From NCBI GenBank assembly GCA_963675135.1, contig OY776131.1:38897381-38961380 (forward strand): a stretch of 64,000 nt of DNA, in the 5' to 3' direction. The notes below the pieces were generated by a model that worked only from the letters and a program-made list of their open reading frames with translations, made no database searches and was not told the DNA's origin. The DNA comes from Galeopsis tetrahit (lineage: Eukaryota > Streptophyta > Magnoliopsida > Lamiales > Lamiaceae). The first letter of the stretch is position 1. Each line of letters starts with the position of its first letter. This document shows positions 63,549-64,000 of this stretch, one piece after another. Both the position numbers and the translations under genes were made by a program.

Positions 63549-64000
63549 TATTGATATAACTAGTGATGATTTACTCGCATTGGAAGGTAATTCATCAGAT
63601 TACACATGACATACATTAAAAATAGTTAAAGCTAAAAAAGGGAATAAAAAACGACTTTGGCATTAATATTCCTTGTTAATTCCTACGTTTACGTCATTCG
63701 CTGATGAAGATTCATGAAAAGCGCTAATACATGTTGACACCTGTCACACAACAAACAAATTATATCCGTGAGTTGAATAGTCATCTTTTGAAGATACATC
63801 AGTGTAAATGGATTAATATTAATTAAAATAGAATCTACATAAATCGTCATATTTAATTACTACTCACACTAATATATAGATTTAATAAGATAAATCTATT
63901 ACGATATATAGCATAAATATAATGAAGTAAGAAAAAAACACGCGTTCAAAAAGGGGGTGAATTAAAAAAAATATGGTCCCATCAACTGAAAGACTATTTG
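63549..64000. other. AT-rich non-coding DNA to the window edge
   Basis: No ORF, repeat boundary or RNA gene was recognised. Confidence 0.4.

Overview
This window is plant nuclear DNA, almost certainly from a eudicot. The sequence shows Ty1/copia polyproteins with plant-type motifs, an Athila/Tat-type LTR element with a tRNA-Asp-like primer site, CACTA, Mutator-like, hAT, PIF/Harbinger, Stowaway and Helitron-like elements, a LINE, and one host gene of the RADIALIS-like MYB family. No bacterial or organellar gene content was recognised. The species cannot be named from this sequence alone.

Layout. (1) 1-7968: a minus-strand Sirevirus-like copia element with gag, PR-IN-RT-RNaseH and an env-like third ORF; it runs off the left edge and is cut inside gag. 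(2) 7969-42493: a nest of DNA transposon sequence of CACTA (En/Spm) type. Its transposase gene (minus strand) is split by a non-autonomous Athila/Tat-like LTR element (9982-19999, target duplication GGGAC). That element itself received two Mutator-like MITEs and a Sirevirus solo LTR. Further right come a GRF zinc-finger ORF, a TNP1/Transposase_24-like gene carrying a Stowaway MITE, and, at 24860-41983, a head-to-tail array of four LTRs and three internal regions of one young gag-less copia element, flanked by a single GAGGA duplication. The CACTA right terminus is at 42493. (3) 42494-56345: AT-rich DNA with the RADIALIS-like gene (44395-44622, minus), duplicated blocks, and hAT, Harbinger, MULE-MITE and Helitron-like insertions. 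(4) 56346-61240: a decayed copia relic carrying a 1.1-kb foldback element and a hAT MITE, parts of which form a 1.9-kb tandem duplication. (5) 61679-63548: a 5'-truncated LINE with poly(A) and a 12-bp target duplication, itself hit by a 250-bp MITE.

The nesting can be read from target-site duplications and agrees by arithmetic: after subtracting the insertions, the two LTRs of the 9982-19999 element measure 1670 and 1669 bp. The strongest unusual signals are the triplicated copia array that shares two nonsense codons, the short palindromic words repeated through all ORFs of the Sirevirus and its solo LTR, and the ~40-nt-arm hairpins inside two diverged Mutator-like MITEs. Functional host coding is limited to the RADIALIS-like gene; everything else looks like mobile DNA or its debris.
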